64,000 nucleotides of DNA, from NCBI GenBank assembly GCA_031422295.1, contig JANOQM010000018.1, forward strand, positions 5,090 to 69,089, in the 5' to 3' direction. Position numbers and translations under genes: made by a program. How positions within the stretch are numbered: the stretch's first letter is position 1; each line of letters opens with the position of its first letter. Of the stretch, positions 24,439-32,496 are shown one piece after another. The stretch is from JANOMH01 sp031422295. Its GTDB lineage: Bacteria; Pseudomonadota; Alphaproteobacteria; Rhodobacterales; Rhodobacteraceae. The notes under the pieces were generated by a model. It searched no databases, was not told the origin of the DNA, and was given only the letters and a program-made list of their open reading frames with translations.

Positions 24439-26532
24439 CTAGAACCCAAACAACCCAGCCTGGACCACAGCATTGTCAAGAAAAGCGCGGCGGTCCGTTT
24501 CGGGTTGCCAGCCCAGCACGGATTTTGGCAGATCGTTGCGAAACTGGGCGCGATGAGCGCGCGATTGCCAGTCAGCCAGTGTCGGGCGCGGCGTGTTCTT
24601 GCGGCCCAGCACATAGTATTTCAGGCCGAATTTCAGCCCATCCGCCAGCCATAATATCGGCAACGGCCCCGTGCTGACCCGGGTCCGTGCGCCCAGCCGG
24701 GCATAGATCGCGTCAAAGTAATCGCGCGCACACAGCATGGGTTCGCCAATCAGGTTGAACGATTGCCCGTCAATCCCGGCAGTATCCATCATCCGGATCA
24801 ACCCGTCTGACACATCATCAGCCAGCACGAAAGGCAGGATATTGCGGCCGTTGCCCCATAGCCGCACCGCGCCGGACCCGTGCCAGCGCCCGATGCCCCA
24901 ATGCTGCAATGGCCCGCCATGCCCCAGCACAATGCCGGGCCGCGCGATGACCACAGGTAGCCCCCTGTCACGGTGCAGCGCCAGCAACCGTCCCTCGCAT
25001 TCGGCCTTGGACCTTGCATACAGATTGCGCCCGGTCATATCTCCAAAGTCGGTGGCCTCTGTGATAACGCTTGCCGGGTCAGACATGTCGTAGGATGCAA
25101 TCGTGCCGGTATAGATCAGCCGTCTGACCCCGGCGGCAAGCGCTGCTTCGGCCACCCGGACCGTAGCGCCCACATCGTTTTCAAGGGCTGTGGCCCAATT
25201 GTTGTCCATCGATTTGGCCAGATTGAACACCACATCCATGCCGGTCATGGCCGCCCTTAACCCTTCGGCATCGTGCAGCGCGACGGCCAAGGTCTCGACG
25301 TGGTTGGCGATATCGTCGAATGGCCCGGTCCGCCCCCGGCTGAGCACGCGCACATCATGCCCGGCGGCGACCAAAGCCCGCGTCAGGTTGCGCCCGATAA
25401 ACCCTGTGCCACCAATCACCATCACCTTGGGGCTGGGGGCGAAATCTGCAATCGCCAGGGCAGGCGTGGCGGGCATGAAGGCCAATGTTGCATCGATGGC
25501 CTGCATGACTGTCCGGGCCGATGTCGCCGCAAACCGGGGGTCCGGAATGCCCGACCGGACGCCTGCATAAAACCCGGCAATGGTTCCCCGGAAACTTAAC
25601 CCATAGGGGGATTTCTGGTTCAGCGACATGGCCTGGCGCACCCCGTTCACCACCCCTTCGCGCAAATGCTGCCAGCTTTGGGACAGTTCTTTGCGCAACG
25701 GGTTCAGCACCAGATCGGCGGTATTATCGCGGGTGACGATCAGCGTATCGGCGGCATAGTCAAACCGGGCCATGCCAGCCGAGCCCCGCAGAATGACGGC
25801 CCGGTCGTCAAAGGTTTCGACCAAGGACAGGTTCAGCGTCACTTCGACCCCGCCTGCTTTGGCCAGCACCCGCCAGCCCTGATGCCGTTTGTCGCCGCCG
25901 GGCAGTTCAACCGGGCGGGACAGGGCCAGATGCTGTATGTCCATTTCGCCAAACAGGTCGACGATAAATGCATAAAGGTGCGGTCCGATTTCCAGCAGCA
26001 GATTGCGCGGCTCGCGCAGCAACCACAGCCCGAACGGCCCGGACCGCAGCGGGGCCAGCGGCAGCGCCCAGTTTACCTGTGCTGTCGCAATCCGCCCTAA
26101 CCGCCCCGCCGCCAGCAATGATTTCAACCGCATGTAACCTGGCATCGCCAGAAAGTTATGGCTGACCCCCAGCGCCCGCCCGGCCAAAGTGGCTGCATCG
26201 CCCATGGCGGTCACATCTATGGCAGACAGCGCAATCGGTTTTTCGACAAAACAATGCAGTCCCGCGCCCAGACATTGCAGTGCAAGCGCCTGATGCGACG
26301 GCGGTGGCGTCAGGATATGCACCGCGTCGCAGGTGCCAGCCGCGATCAAATCTTCAACCGACCCATAGGCGGGCAGGTTGTAGGCCGCCGCAAAACTTTG
26401 TGCCGCAATCAATGAGGTGTCGCAGACCCCGGCCAAAGTCACGCCTGCCGTGGCGCGGATCGCATCCGCATGCCAGCTAGCAATATAGCCTGCCCCGATC
26501 AGGCCCACGCGTATGTCAAAGCTGTCGGTCAT
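24439..26532 (-). CDS. Fusion of Gfo/Idh/MocA oxidoreductase and NAD-dependent epimerase/dehydratase
   Basis: 697 residues with two Rossmann enzymes in one chain. Residues 1-360 are a Gfo/Idh/MocA dehydrogenase, with VGLIGAGYIASWHADAIRAT, HILTPPPSHQALALQCLGAG and the EKP motif in HCFVEKPIALS. Residues 370-697 are an SDR-type epimerase, with VMVIGGTGFIGRNLTRALVA, TGTIASYD and the catalytic Tyr-x3-Lys in NLYARSKAECEG. Both halves have intact nucleotide-binding loops. The fusion suggests sequential oxidation and epimerisation of one nucleotide sugar or inositol-like intermediate. It is in the EPS operon, 13 bases after the GT2 gene. Confidence 0.88.
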   Translation of the reverse strand: MTDSFDIRVGLIGAGYIASWHADAIRATAGVTLAGVCDTSLIAAQSFAAAYNLPAYGSVEDLIAAGTCDAVHILTPPPSHQALALQCLGAGLHCFVEKPIALSAIDVTAMGDAATLAGRALGVSHNFLAMPGYMRLKSLLAAGRLGRIATAQVNWALPLAPLRSGPFGLWLLREPRNLLLEIGPHLYAFIVDLFGEMDIQHLALSRPVELPGGDKRHQGWRVLAKAGGVEVTLNLSLVETFDDRAVILRGSAGMARFDYAADTLIVTRDNTADLVLNPLRKELSQSWQHLREGVVNGVRQAMSLNQKSPYGLSFRGTIAGFYAGVRSGIPDPRFAATSARTVMQAIDATLAFMPATPALAIADFAPSPKVMVIGGTGFIGRNLTRALVAAGHDVRVLSRGRTGPFDDIANHVETLAVALHDAEGLRAAMTGMDVVFNLAKSMDNNWATALENDVGATVRVAEAALAAGVRRLIYTGTIASYDMSDPASVITEATDFGDMTGRNLYARSKAECEGRLLALHRDRGLPVVIARPGIVLGHGGPLQHWGIGRWHGSGAVRLWGNGRNILPFVLADDVSDGLIRMMDTAGIDGQSFNLIGEPMLCARDYFDAIYARLGARTRVSTGPLPILWLADGLKFGLKYYVLGRKNTPRPTLADWQSRAHRAQFRNDLPKSVLGWQPETDRRAFLDNAVVQAGLFGF

Positions 26533-26545
26533 ATCCCCGATCCCC

Positions 26546-27520
26546 TCACTTATATTCGATAATCTGCATGTCAGCCCCGCGCAGCCGGCGCAGGTAATAG
26601 GTCAGCATGCCCTGCATGTTAGCGACCTTGGACAGGGTCAGATAGGCCGCATGATGCAGCGCCTGCCCCAACGGCTGATGATGCCGCAGCAGCCCTTGGG
26701 TGGTGCGCAGCCAGTTGACCAGATAGACCGCACCGGCAACTGCCACTGCGATCCAATCGCCAAAGACCAGCCCGGCCAGCAGCACCAGCGGCACGATGCC
26801 GCCATAAAACCAGACCCGCCGCCGTTCGGACACAAAATGATCCGGATGCATGCCCCCCACTTCGGCAAAGCCATGGCCAGACCGCACCGTGCGTTTCCAC
26901 CATTGGCCAAACCGGGTCATGTCTGCATCATGTAATGTCATCGTCACTGGCAACCGGTGCGCCCGCTGTCCCAGCGCCAGCACCCGCAGACAGAACTCTT
27001 CATCCTCGGACGCGATAATCCGGGCGTTGAACCCGCCGATCTGCTGGAACACCCCGGACCGCACCAGCATATCACCGCCACAGGACCGTATATCACCCGG
27101 GGCGCGATGCCACTCAACCTCGCACATCTCGTGAAAGACGTTCCGGTTTGGCGCGATTTCGGTGCGCCAGCCGGTAACGATACCCATATTGGGATGTGCG
27201 TCCAGCATCTGCCGGGCCACCCCGATCCAAGACGGGTCCACCGCGCAATCGCCATCGACGAATTGCACATAATCGGTCAGGCCGCCTGATTGCAGCGCCT
27301 CAAACCCGGCGTTGCGTGCTCGGGCGGCGGTAAATGGCACAGAAGTATCAAGTTCAACCACAACCGCCCCAAGGCCGCGCGCAAAGGCCACGGAACCATC
27401 GGTTGATCCGCTGTCGACATAGATGATGCGGTCGCATTGGCCCTGCAGTGAGGTCAGACAGCGCTGCAGTCGCCCCCCTTCATTGCGGCCGATAACAACA
27501 GCGGCGACAGAACTGGTCAT
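26546..27520 (-). CDS. Glycosyltransferase family 2
   Basis: 324-residue GT-A glycosyltransferase. The N-terminus SVAAVVIGRNEGGRLQRCL, the DSGSTDGSVAFARGLGA segment, the DxD-like VQFVDGDCAVDPSW, and the acceptor-side ASEDEEFCLRVLALGQ (ED motif) are family hallmarks. A C-terminal hydrophobic hairpin (GGIVPLVLLAGLVFGDWIAV) probably anchors it to the membrane. Start ATG 27520 overlaps the stop of the GT4 gene by 4 bases. It transfers a sugar during assembly of the polysaccharide; the sugar is unknown. Confidence 0.9.
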   Translation of the reverse strand: MTSSVAAVVIGRNEGGRLQRCLTSLQGQCDRIIYVDSGSTDGSVAFARGLGAVVVELDTSVPFTAARARNAGFEALQSGGLTDYVQFVDGDCAVDPSWIGVARQMLDAHPNMGIVTGWRTEIAPNRNVFHEMCEVEWHRAPGDIRSCGGDMLVRSGVFQQIGGFNARIIASEDEEFCLRVLALGQRAHRLPVTMTLHDADMTRFGQWWKRTVRSGHGFAEVGGMHPDHFVSERRRVWFYGGIVPLVLLAGLVFGDWIAVAVAGAVYLVNWLRTTQGLLRHHQPLGQALHHAAYLTLSKVANMQGMLTYYLRRLRGADMQIIEYK

Positions 27521-28746
27521 TGTGATACCCCTGAACCCGGTCTTTTGCCCAAACCGGCGCCTCCGGCATAATACGCTTTGAACAAGACCCCAAGCCATGC
27601 CGCTTCGGTCCTGATATTGAAATCCCGGTCGACTTTGGCGCGGCCAGCGTTTCCCATAGCTGCACTGCGGGCTGGATCAGAGGTTACGGCCAGTATCGCA
27701 TCGGCCAAAACTGCGGCGTCGCCGGGCGGCACCAGAATGCCGCTGATGCCATCGTCGATCAATTCAGGGATGCCGGCAATCCGGGTTGCGATAACCGGGA
27801 GCCCGGCTGCCATCGCCTCCATCAACACCACAGGGACGCCCTCGGCGAAACTGGGCAGGACCAGCGCCTGCACCTGCTTTAACATCTGCGCCACGGCATC
27901 TTGCGACTGGTAGCCGACAAAACGCACAGCATCGCCAAGTGGGATGGCTTCGTTTTGAAGTGCAGCGCGTTCGGGGCCGTCACCGATCAGTGTCAGGTGC
28001 AGATCGGGCCGGGTGTTACGGGCAAGGGACAGCGCCTCGAACAGCACAGGCACGCCTTTCACGGCGGCCAGACGTCCGACAAACAGCAGATGCGCCCCGG
28101 ATGTTGCAGGGCTGCCTGCATACCGGGCCGGATCGATCCCGCAATGCACCACATGGATTTTGGCCCAATGCTGCCGGTCCGCATACAGCATACCCTGACT
28201 TCGGGCAAAATCGCTGATGGCGGCTACAAATGTTGCCCGGGCAATCTTTTCACCTAGCCGCCAATGGACGGCCTCAAAGAAATCATCCGGGCCGTGCATG
28301 GTGAAACTATAGGGTATTCCGCTGATCGCGCTGGCCAGCATAGCCACGGTGCAGGATGCTTTGGCGATGTGATTATGCAGATGAACAATGCCGTTTTTGC
28401 GCATGAAATCGGCCAAAGCCACGGCTTCGGCGAAATAGATCAGCTGATACAGCCGCCCCCGGACCCCTTTGGGTGACGTCCGCCATGCCAGTGCGAGGGC
28501 GGCAAGATAGCGGCCCGGATGGCGCAATGCGGCGATCTGCGCCCCGATCCGTTTGGCGGCCTCTAGCACGACAAAGGTCTGGGCCGCCTCGGCCTTTTGT
28601 TCGGGGCCGACATGGTGTTCGGGCCCTGTGCGCCGGATCGAACAGGTCTGCACATCGAACCCAAGATCGCGCAGCGCCGCCACTTCGCGCTGAATGAATG
28701 TGTCAGTGGCGCGGGGGTATTCGCCGGTCAGATAGGCGATTTTCAT
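27517..28746 (-). CDS. Glycosyltransferase family 4 (GT-B)
   Basis: 409 residues. It begins MKIAYLTGEYPRATDTFIQR and has IVHLHNHIAKASC and FTMHGPDDFFEAVHWRLGEK. The C-terminal Rossmann half contains LLFVGRLAAVKGVPVLFEAL, LTLIGDGPERAAL and the E-x7-E donor-binding motif in SFAEGVPVVLMEAMAAGLPV. It is typical of capsule/EPS glycosyltransferases such as the AmsK/WcaL/colanic-acid type. ATGA overlaps with both neighbours show tight operon packing. Confidence 0.92.
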   Translation of the reverse strand: MKIAYLTGEYPRATDTFIQREVAALRDLGFDVQTCSIRRTGPEHHVGPEQKAEAAQTFVVLEAAKRIGAQIAALRHPGRYLAALALAWRTSPKGVRGRLYQLIYFAEAVALADFMRKNGIVHLHNHIAKASCTVAMLASAISGIPYSFTMHGPDDFFEAVHWRLGEKIARATFVAAISDFARSQGMLYADRQHWAKIHVVHCGIDPARYAGSPATSGAHLLFVGRLAAVKGVPVLFEALSLARNTRPDLHLTLIGDGPERAALQNEAIPLGDAVRFVGYQSQDAVAQMLKQVQALVLPSFAEGVPVVLMEAMAAGLPVIATRIAGIPELIDDGISGILVPPGDAAVLADAILAVTSDPARSAAMGNAGRAKVDRDFNIRTEAAWLGVLFKAYYAGGAGLGKRPGSGVSQ

Positions 28747-29651
28747 CGGGCGGCCCCTGTTGCGGCCCCTGTGGCGGTCCCTGTGGCGGCGGCCATGCCA
28801 TCACTAAACCCGATCACCGGTTTCCAGCCCAAGGCATGCAATCGCGCATTGCTATACCGGCACGGCATCATCCGGGCGCGCAGCACGGGGCGGCGCAACA
28901 GGCCGGGTTTGCCGGGAAAGGGGAGCAGGCCCAGCAGATCGAACAGCCGCCACGGCAGGGGCAGCACCAGCTTTGGCCAACCACCCCGCCGCAGTGCCGC
29001 GATATACCTTTGCGGGCCGGGCCGGTCATCATCCAGTATATTCAGCACGCCGGTGCCGGATTCTGCCGCCATGACCAACGCCACAGCCACATTTTCCACA
29101 TGCGCCAAAGGCAGCTCCGGCCCGGTCCCCAACCGGATCAGCAGTGGCCCGATGGGTATACCCAGATGTGCATTCCACATTTGCCCCGGCCCCCAGACCG
29201 CCCCGACCCGGGCGATGCACAGCGGCAGGCCCGACGAGGCTGCTGCTGCCGCCTCTTGCCGCAGTTTGGCGCGGGTATAGGCGTCGCGCTGATCTGGCGT
29301 AGATTCCAGGGGGCTGTTTTCGTCGATCAGGCCGCCGGGGCGCACGTTGCCTGCATAAACCCCCATTGAACTGACCAGCACCAGTTTGGGTGGTTTGGCC
29401 CTGCTGGCCATCGCGGCGATCAAACGCTGTGTCGCCAGACCTGTATCGCGGGCCTGTGTCGCATCGTCGCCGCGCAAAGAGGCGGCGCAATGGATCACGG
29501 CATCAACTCCGTTCAAATGCGGCACCAGGTCATCTACGGCCAAATCGGCTTGCGCCCGGACCAATCCACGGACGTCGTGACCACGGGTTTTTGCGGCCAG
29601 CACAACCGCTTGGCCCACATAACCGGCCGACCCAGTGACAAGCAGGGTCAT
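28743..29651 (-). CDS. NAD-dependent epimerase/dehydratase (extended SDR)
   Basis: 302-residue extended SDR. It has TLLVTGSAGYVGQAVVLAAK (glycine loop), VIHCAASLRG, VLVSSMGVYAG and the catalytic region DAYTRAKLRQE, with Tyr-x3-Lys. The C-terminus ends in a low-complexity Ala-Thr-Gly run encoded by a 12-bp tandem repeat (28750-28785). ATG at 29651 overlaps the upstream stop (ATGA) and is preferred over ATG at 29660. It likely modifies a nucleotide sugar for the EPS. Confidence 0.88.
   Translation of the reverse strand: MTLLVTGSAGYVGQAVVLAAKTRGHDVRGLVRAQADLAVDDLVPHLNGVDAVIHCAASLRGDDATQARDTGLATQRLIAAMASRAKPPKLVLVSSMGVYAGNVRPGGLIDENSPLESTPDQRDAYTRAKLRQEAAAAASSGLPLCIARVGAVWGPGQMWNAHLGIPIGPLLIRLGTGPELPLAHVENVAVALVMAAESGTGVLNILDDDRPGPQRYIAALRRGGWPKLVLPLPWRLFDLLGLLPFPGKPGLLRRPVLRARMMPCRYSNARLHALGWKPVIGFSDGMAAATGTATGAATGAAR
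28750..28785. repeat. 12-bp tandem repeat in the epimerase 3' end
   Basis: Three consecutive units GCGGCCCCTGTT, GCGGCCCCTGTG, GCGGTCCCTGTG followed by GCGGCGGCC. On the coding strand they specify the Ala-Thr-Gly repeats at the protein's C-terminus, so copy number can change without frameshift. Confidence 0.8.
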
Positions 29652-30796
29652 CTGGCCCATGGCATCGGGTCCATCGGGTCGCAGCGGGTGTGCATCTGTT
29701 GTGCGCCGGTATGTTCGCCGGCGGTCTGAATGGCCAAAGTCACCTCGTTCAGATGCAGCGCAAAATCGGCAGACAACCGGCAGGGCCGGTTTTCGGCAAT
29801 GGCCGCCAGCATTTCGACCGGACCCAGCGCAAAGTTCATTGACGCCGCGCCCCAGCGCCCAACCATCGGATGGGTCTGGCCCGCACCGGTGCCGAAACGA
29901 GCGCCGGGCAGGCGGACCTTGCGGGCAATCGGATGTTCAATCAACCGGCGGCGCAGCGTCAGGCGGGGCCGGTACTTTACCGCAGCGGCATTATCCCATG
30001 CCTTGTCCAGTTCCAGCACGCCGGTGTCACCCACTATCCTGATTTTGTGGTTATGCGGGGCCACGATCGAGCAGGTCAGCCGGGTCACCGGGCCGTTCTC
30101 AAAAAACAGCGTCGCCACGGACAGGTCCGGGGCGGCATTGGTCACGCCCAGTTTATCCGGGATCACTGCGGCACTGGCGGCCACGACCGTCCGCACCGTG
30201 CCAAACATCGCGATCAGCCAGCTAAGGTAATAGCCTGCATGTTCCAGCGTGCAGCCGACCCGAAATTCATCAACATAGGGCCAGGGTGCACCACTTTCGC
30301 TGAACCAGCGGCGCACCGGGGCTTGCGCGATGAAACCATCATCCAGTTCCGCATAAATCAGGCGCGGGATACCGGCCACGCCATGACGCACGGCATAGCC
30401 GAGGGTTTGTGCGGCCTGCCCCAGAACCGAACAGGGGGCCGAGGCCAGATGCAGCCCCTTGGCTGCGGCCAGGCAGTGCAATGCTGTAGCCTGGCCCATA
30501 TCCATCGCCAGTGGTTTTTCGGAATAGACGTGAAAACCGGCCTCAAGACAGGCCAGATTGACGGCGAAATGCTGGTCCGGGTTGGTCAGGTTCAGGATGA
30601 TTCCATCACGGGGCTGGACCGCAAACAGCGCCGTGAGGGACGCAAGTTCGGGTATTCCCCAATGGCTGCAAAACGCGCGCATGCGGGCTGGATCCCGGTC
30701 AAACGCGCCCAGAATGCGGACTTGCGGGAAGGTCTTGAAGGCCCGCAAATAGAGATCAGCGACAAAGCCGCAACCTACCAGAGTGACAGCCGTCAT
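29648..30796 (-). CDS. Gfo/Idh/MocA-family oxidoreductase
   Basis: 382-residue NAD(P)-dependent dehydrogenase. The N-terminus TAVTLVGCGFVADLYLRAFK, IILNLTNPDQHFAVNLACLE, the EKP motif in HVYSEKPLAMDMGQ, and a substrate-domain stretch DEFRVGCTLEHAGYYLSWLI with the conserved His are visible. ATG at 30796 is chosen over GTG at 30805 because AGGTGG stands at proper distance. It is the first gene of the minus-strand EPS operon and is divergent from the WecB-type gene; the control region is 30797-30967. Confidence 0.88.
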   Translation of the reverse strand: MTAVTLVGCGFVADLYLRAFKTFPQVRILGAFDRDPARMRAFCSHWGIPELASLTALFAVQPRDGIILNLTNPDQHFAVNLACLEAGFHVYSEKPLAMDMGQATALHCLAAAKGLHLASAPCSVLGQAAQTLGYAVRHGVAGIPRLIYAELDDGFIAQAPVRRWFSESGAPWPYVDEFRVGCTLEHAGYYLSWLIAMFGTVRTVVAASAAVIPDKLGVTNAAPDLSVATLFFENGPVTRLTCSIVAPHNHKIRIVGDTGVLELDKAWDNAAAVKYRPRLTLRRRLIEHPIARKVRLPGARFGTGAGQTHPMVGRWGAASMNFALGPVEMLAAIAENRPCRLSADFALHLNEVTLAIQTAGEHTGAQQMHTRCDPMDPMPWAR

Positions 30797-30967
30797 CGGT
30801 GCCACCTGTTTGTGCGATTTCCTTGCCTCATTGTTCTTACTTCGCCCTTAACCCAATGGCTTTATGTCATCATACAAGCGTGGCAACAGTTTGTCGCTGA
30901 TCGATCTCTTTTGCGAAACGTCAGACTAGGGCATATGCTGACTTCAGGGTGAAGAAACGGGTGATCG

Positions 30968-31741
30968 GTGCATTTTTTCGTCGGGGGGCAGCCAATTACA
31001 GTCAACATGACCAGCCTTGCCGGGCTGGAAGTAGAAGTATTGCGGCTGCTCGGCACTGGCAGGGGTTTTGCATTAGCCACCTTGAATCTGGATCATTTGG
31101 CTAAATTATCGACCGATCCGGGGTTTTGTGCGGCCTATGCCGCGCATGACCTGATCACGGCAGATGGCAATCCGATTGTCTGGATGGCGCGGTTGGGTCG
31201 CAAGAAAGTGGATTTGTTGCCCGGGTCCGACCTGATTCTGCCTTTGACCCGTGTGGCCCTGAAGGCCGGGGTGCCGGTGGGGTTGATCGGTAGCACAGAA
31301 CGCAGTCTTGGCCGGGCCGCAGATGCCATTCGCAAGGCGGTGCCGGGGGTGCAGATCGCTGCCCGGATCGCGCCGCCAATGGGGTTTGACCCCACATCAG
31401 CCGCAGCTGATGCCCTGCTTGACCAGCTTCAGGCGCAGGGGGTCAGGCTTTGCTTTCTTGCTCTGGGTGCGCCAAAACAGGAAATTCTTGCGGCTAAGGG
31501 CCGTCAGCTGACCCCGGATATCGGATTTGCGAGCATCGGGGCCGGGCTGGATTTCTTGGCCGGTTCCCAGACCCGTGCGCCGCTTTGGGTGCGCCGCGCG
31601 GCGTTGGAATGGCTGTGGCGGATGTTGTCCAGCCCGCGCCGGATGTCGGGCCGCTATGTCCGGGCCGCACTGGTGCTGCCGGGGCATATTATCGCGTCGA
31701 TCCGGCAAGGGCGCGATCCGGCCCATAAGATTTTGTCCTAG
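30968..31741 (+). CDS. WecB/TagA/CpsF-family glycosyltransferase (GT26)
   Basis: 257 residues. It has the GT26 landmarks FALATLNLDHLAKLSTDPGF, HDLITADGNPIVWMARLGRK, VDLLPGSDLILPL, GLIGSTERSL, CFLALGAPKQEILAAKGRQL and FASIGAGLDFLAGSQTRAPL. The family transfers N-acetylmannosamine(uronate)-type sugars onto lipid-linked acceptors early in glycan assembly. The start is GTG at 30968. Its stop overlaps the convergent SDR gene by 4 bases. It is the only plus-strand gene of the locus. Confidence 0.92.
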   Translation: MHFFVGGQPITVNMTSLAGLEVEVLRLLGTGRGFALATLNLDHLAKLSTDPGFCAAYAAHDLITADGNPIVWMARLGRKKVDLLPGSDLILPLTRVALKAGVPVGLIGSTERSLGRAADAIRKAVPGVQIAARIAPPMGFDPTSAAADALLDQLQAQGVRLCFLALGAPKQEILAAKGRQLTPDIGFASIGAGLDFLAGSQTRAPLWVRRAALEWLWRMLSSPRRMSGRYVRAALVLPGHIIASIRQGRDPAHKILS

Positions 31742-32496
31742 TCAGAACTATGCCCAGTCAGCCGCCGCGATTTGGCGCGGGGGCGCAGTAACACCCGGTC
31801 CTTGATCCTGCCTTTTAGTGACCGGGGGGGCAACAGTTCTGCATCGCGTTCAAATAGTGTTCCGGTCAGGCTGGAATCGTGCCACATCGCCAGTTCAGCC
31901 CCCCACCGGGCTGCTATGGCAGGGTCGAGCCCCTGCGGCAGGCCCATGCCGGTATCCAGCATTCCGGGCATCCAGTCATTGATCACAATCCCCGGAAACC
32001 GGTCCGCCAGATCGGCCACCAGCGCCCGGCTGTAAATCCGCGCGGCCCCCTTTGAGGTTGCATAGGCAGCGCTGGCCGGAATGGGCGCAACATCGGCAAA
32101 GGTTGACACGTTCAAGATCCGGCCATGCCCGGTCAGGATCATCTGGCGCAAGGCTGCATCAGTGCAGGCAATCACCCCACCCAGATTGATCGCAATTGTC
32201 TGCATCAGGCTGATGGGGGTTTCGTCCAATATATCCCGACGCGGATAGACGGCGGCATTATTGATCAGGATTGTCACTGGTTCGGGCAATGCTGCAAAGG
32301 CTGTGGCGACCGCCGCTGCATCGGCCACATCGACCATGACGGGTATGAAACCCGCACCTGCGATGCGTCCGGTTTCCTGCAACGCCTCTAACCGGCGGCC
32401 AAATCCGGCAACGGGCAGGCCCCGGCGTACCAGTTCTACGGCCAAGGCCCGACCCAAGCCGCTGCCTGCCCCGGTAACAACGGCAAATCCGGTCAT
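31738..32496 (-). CDS. Short-chain dehydrogenase/reductase (classical SDR)
   Basis: 252 residues. It has the cofactor loop VVTGAGSGLGRALAVELVRR, the NNAA motif in ILINNAAVYPRRD, the catalytic Ser in ILNVSTFADVAPIP and Tyr-x3-Lys in AAYATSKGAARIYSRAL. The basic C-terminal tail (RPRAKSRRLTGHSSD) is unusual. ATG at 32496 overlaps the GMC gene stop (ATGA), so the two are coupled; it may reduce the product of the GMC oxidase or epimerise by oxidation-reduction. Confidence 0.88.
   Translation of the reverse strand: MTGFAVVTGAGSGLGRALAVELVRRGLPVAGFGRRLEALQETGRIAGAGFIPVMVDVADAAAVATAFAALPEPVTILINNAAVYPRRDILDETPISLMQTIAINLGGVIACTDAALRQMILTGHGRILNVSTFADVAPIPASAAYATSKGAARIYSRALVADLADRFPGIVINDWMPGMLDTGMGLPQGLDPAIAARWGAELAMWHDSSLTGTLFERDAELLPPRSLKGRIKDRVLLRPRAKSRRLTGHSSD

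Noticed and set aside
29870..30952. Long plus-strand frame opposite the Gfo/Idh gene
   Set aside because: It is antisense to a gene with clear dehydrogenase motifs, has no homology-like features, and covers the divergent promoter region.
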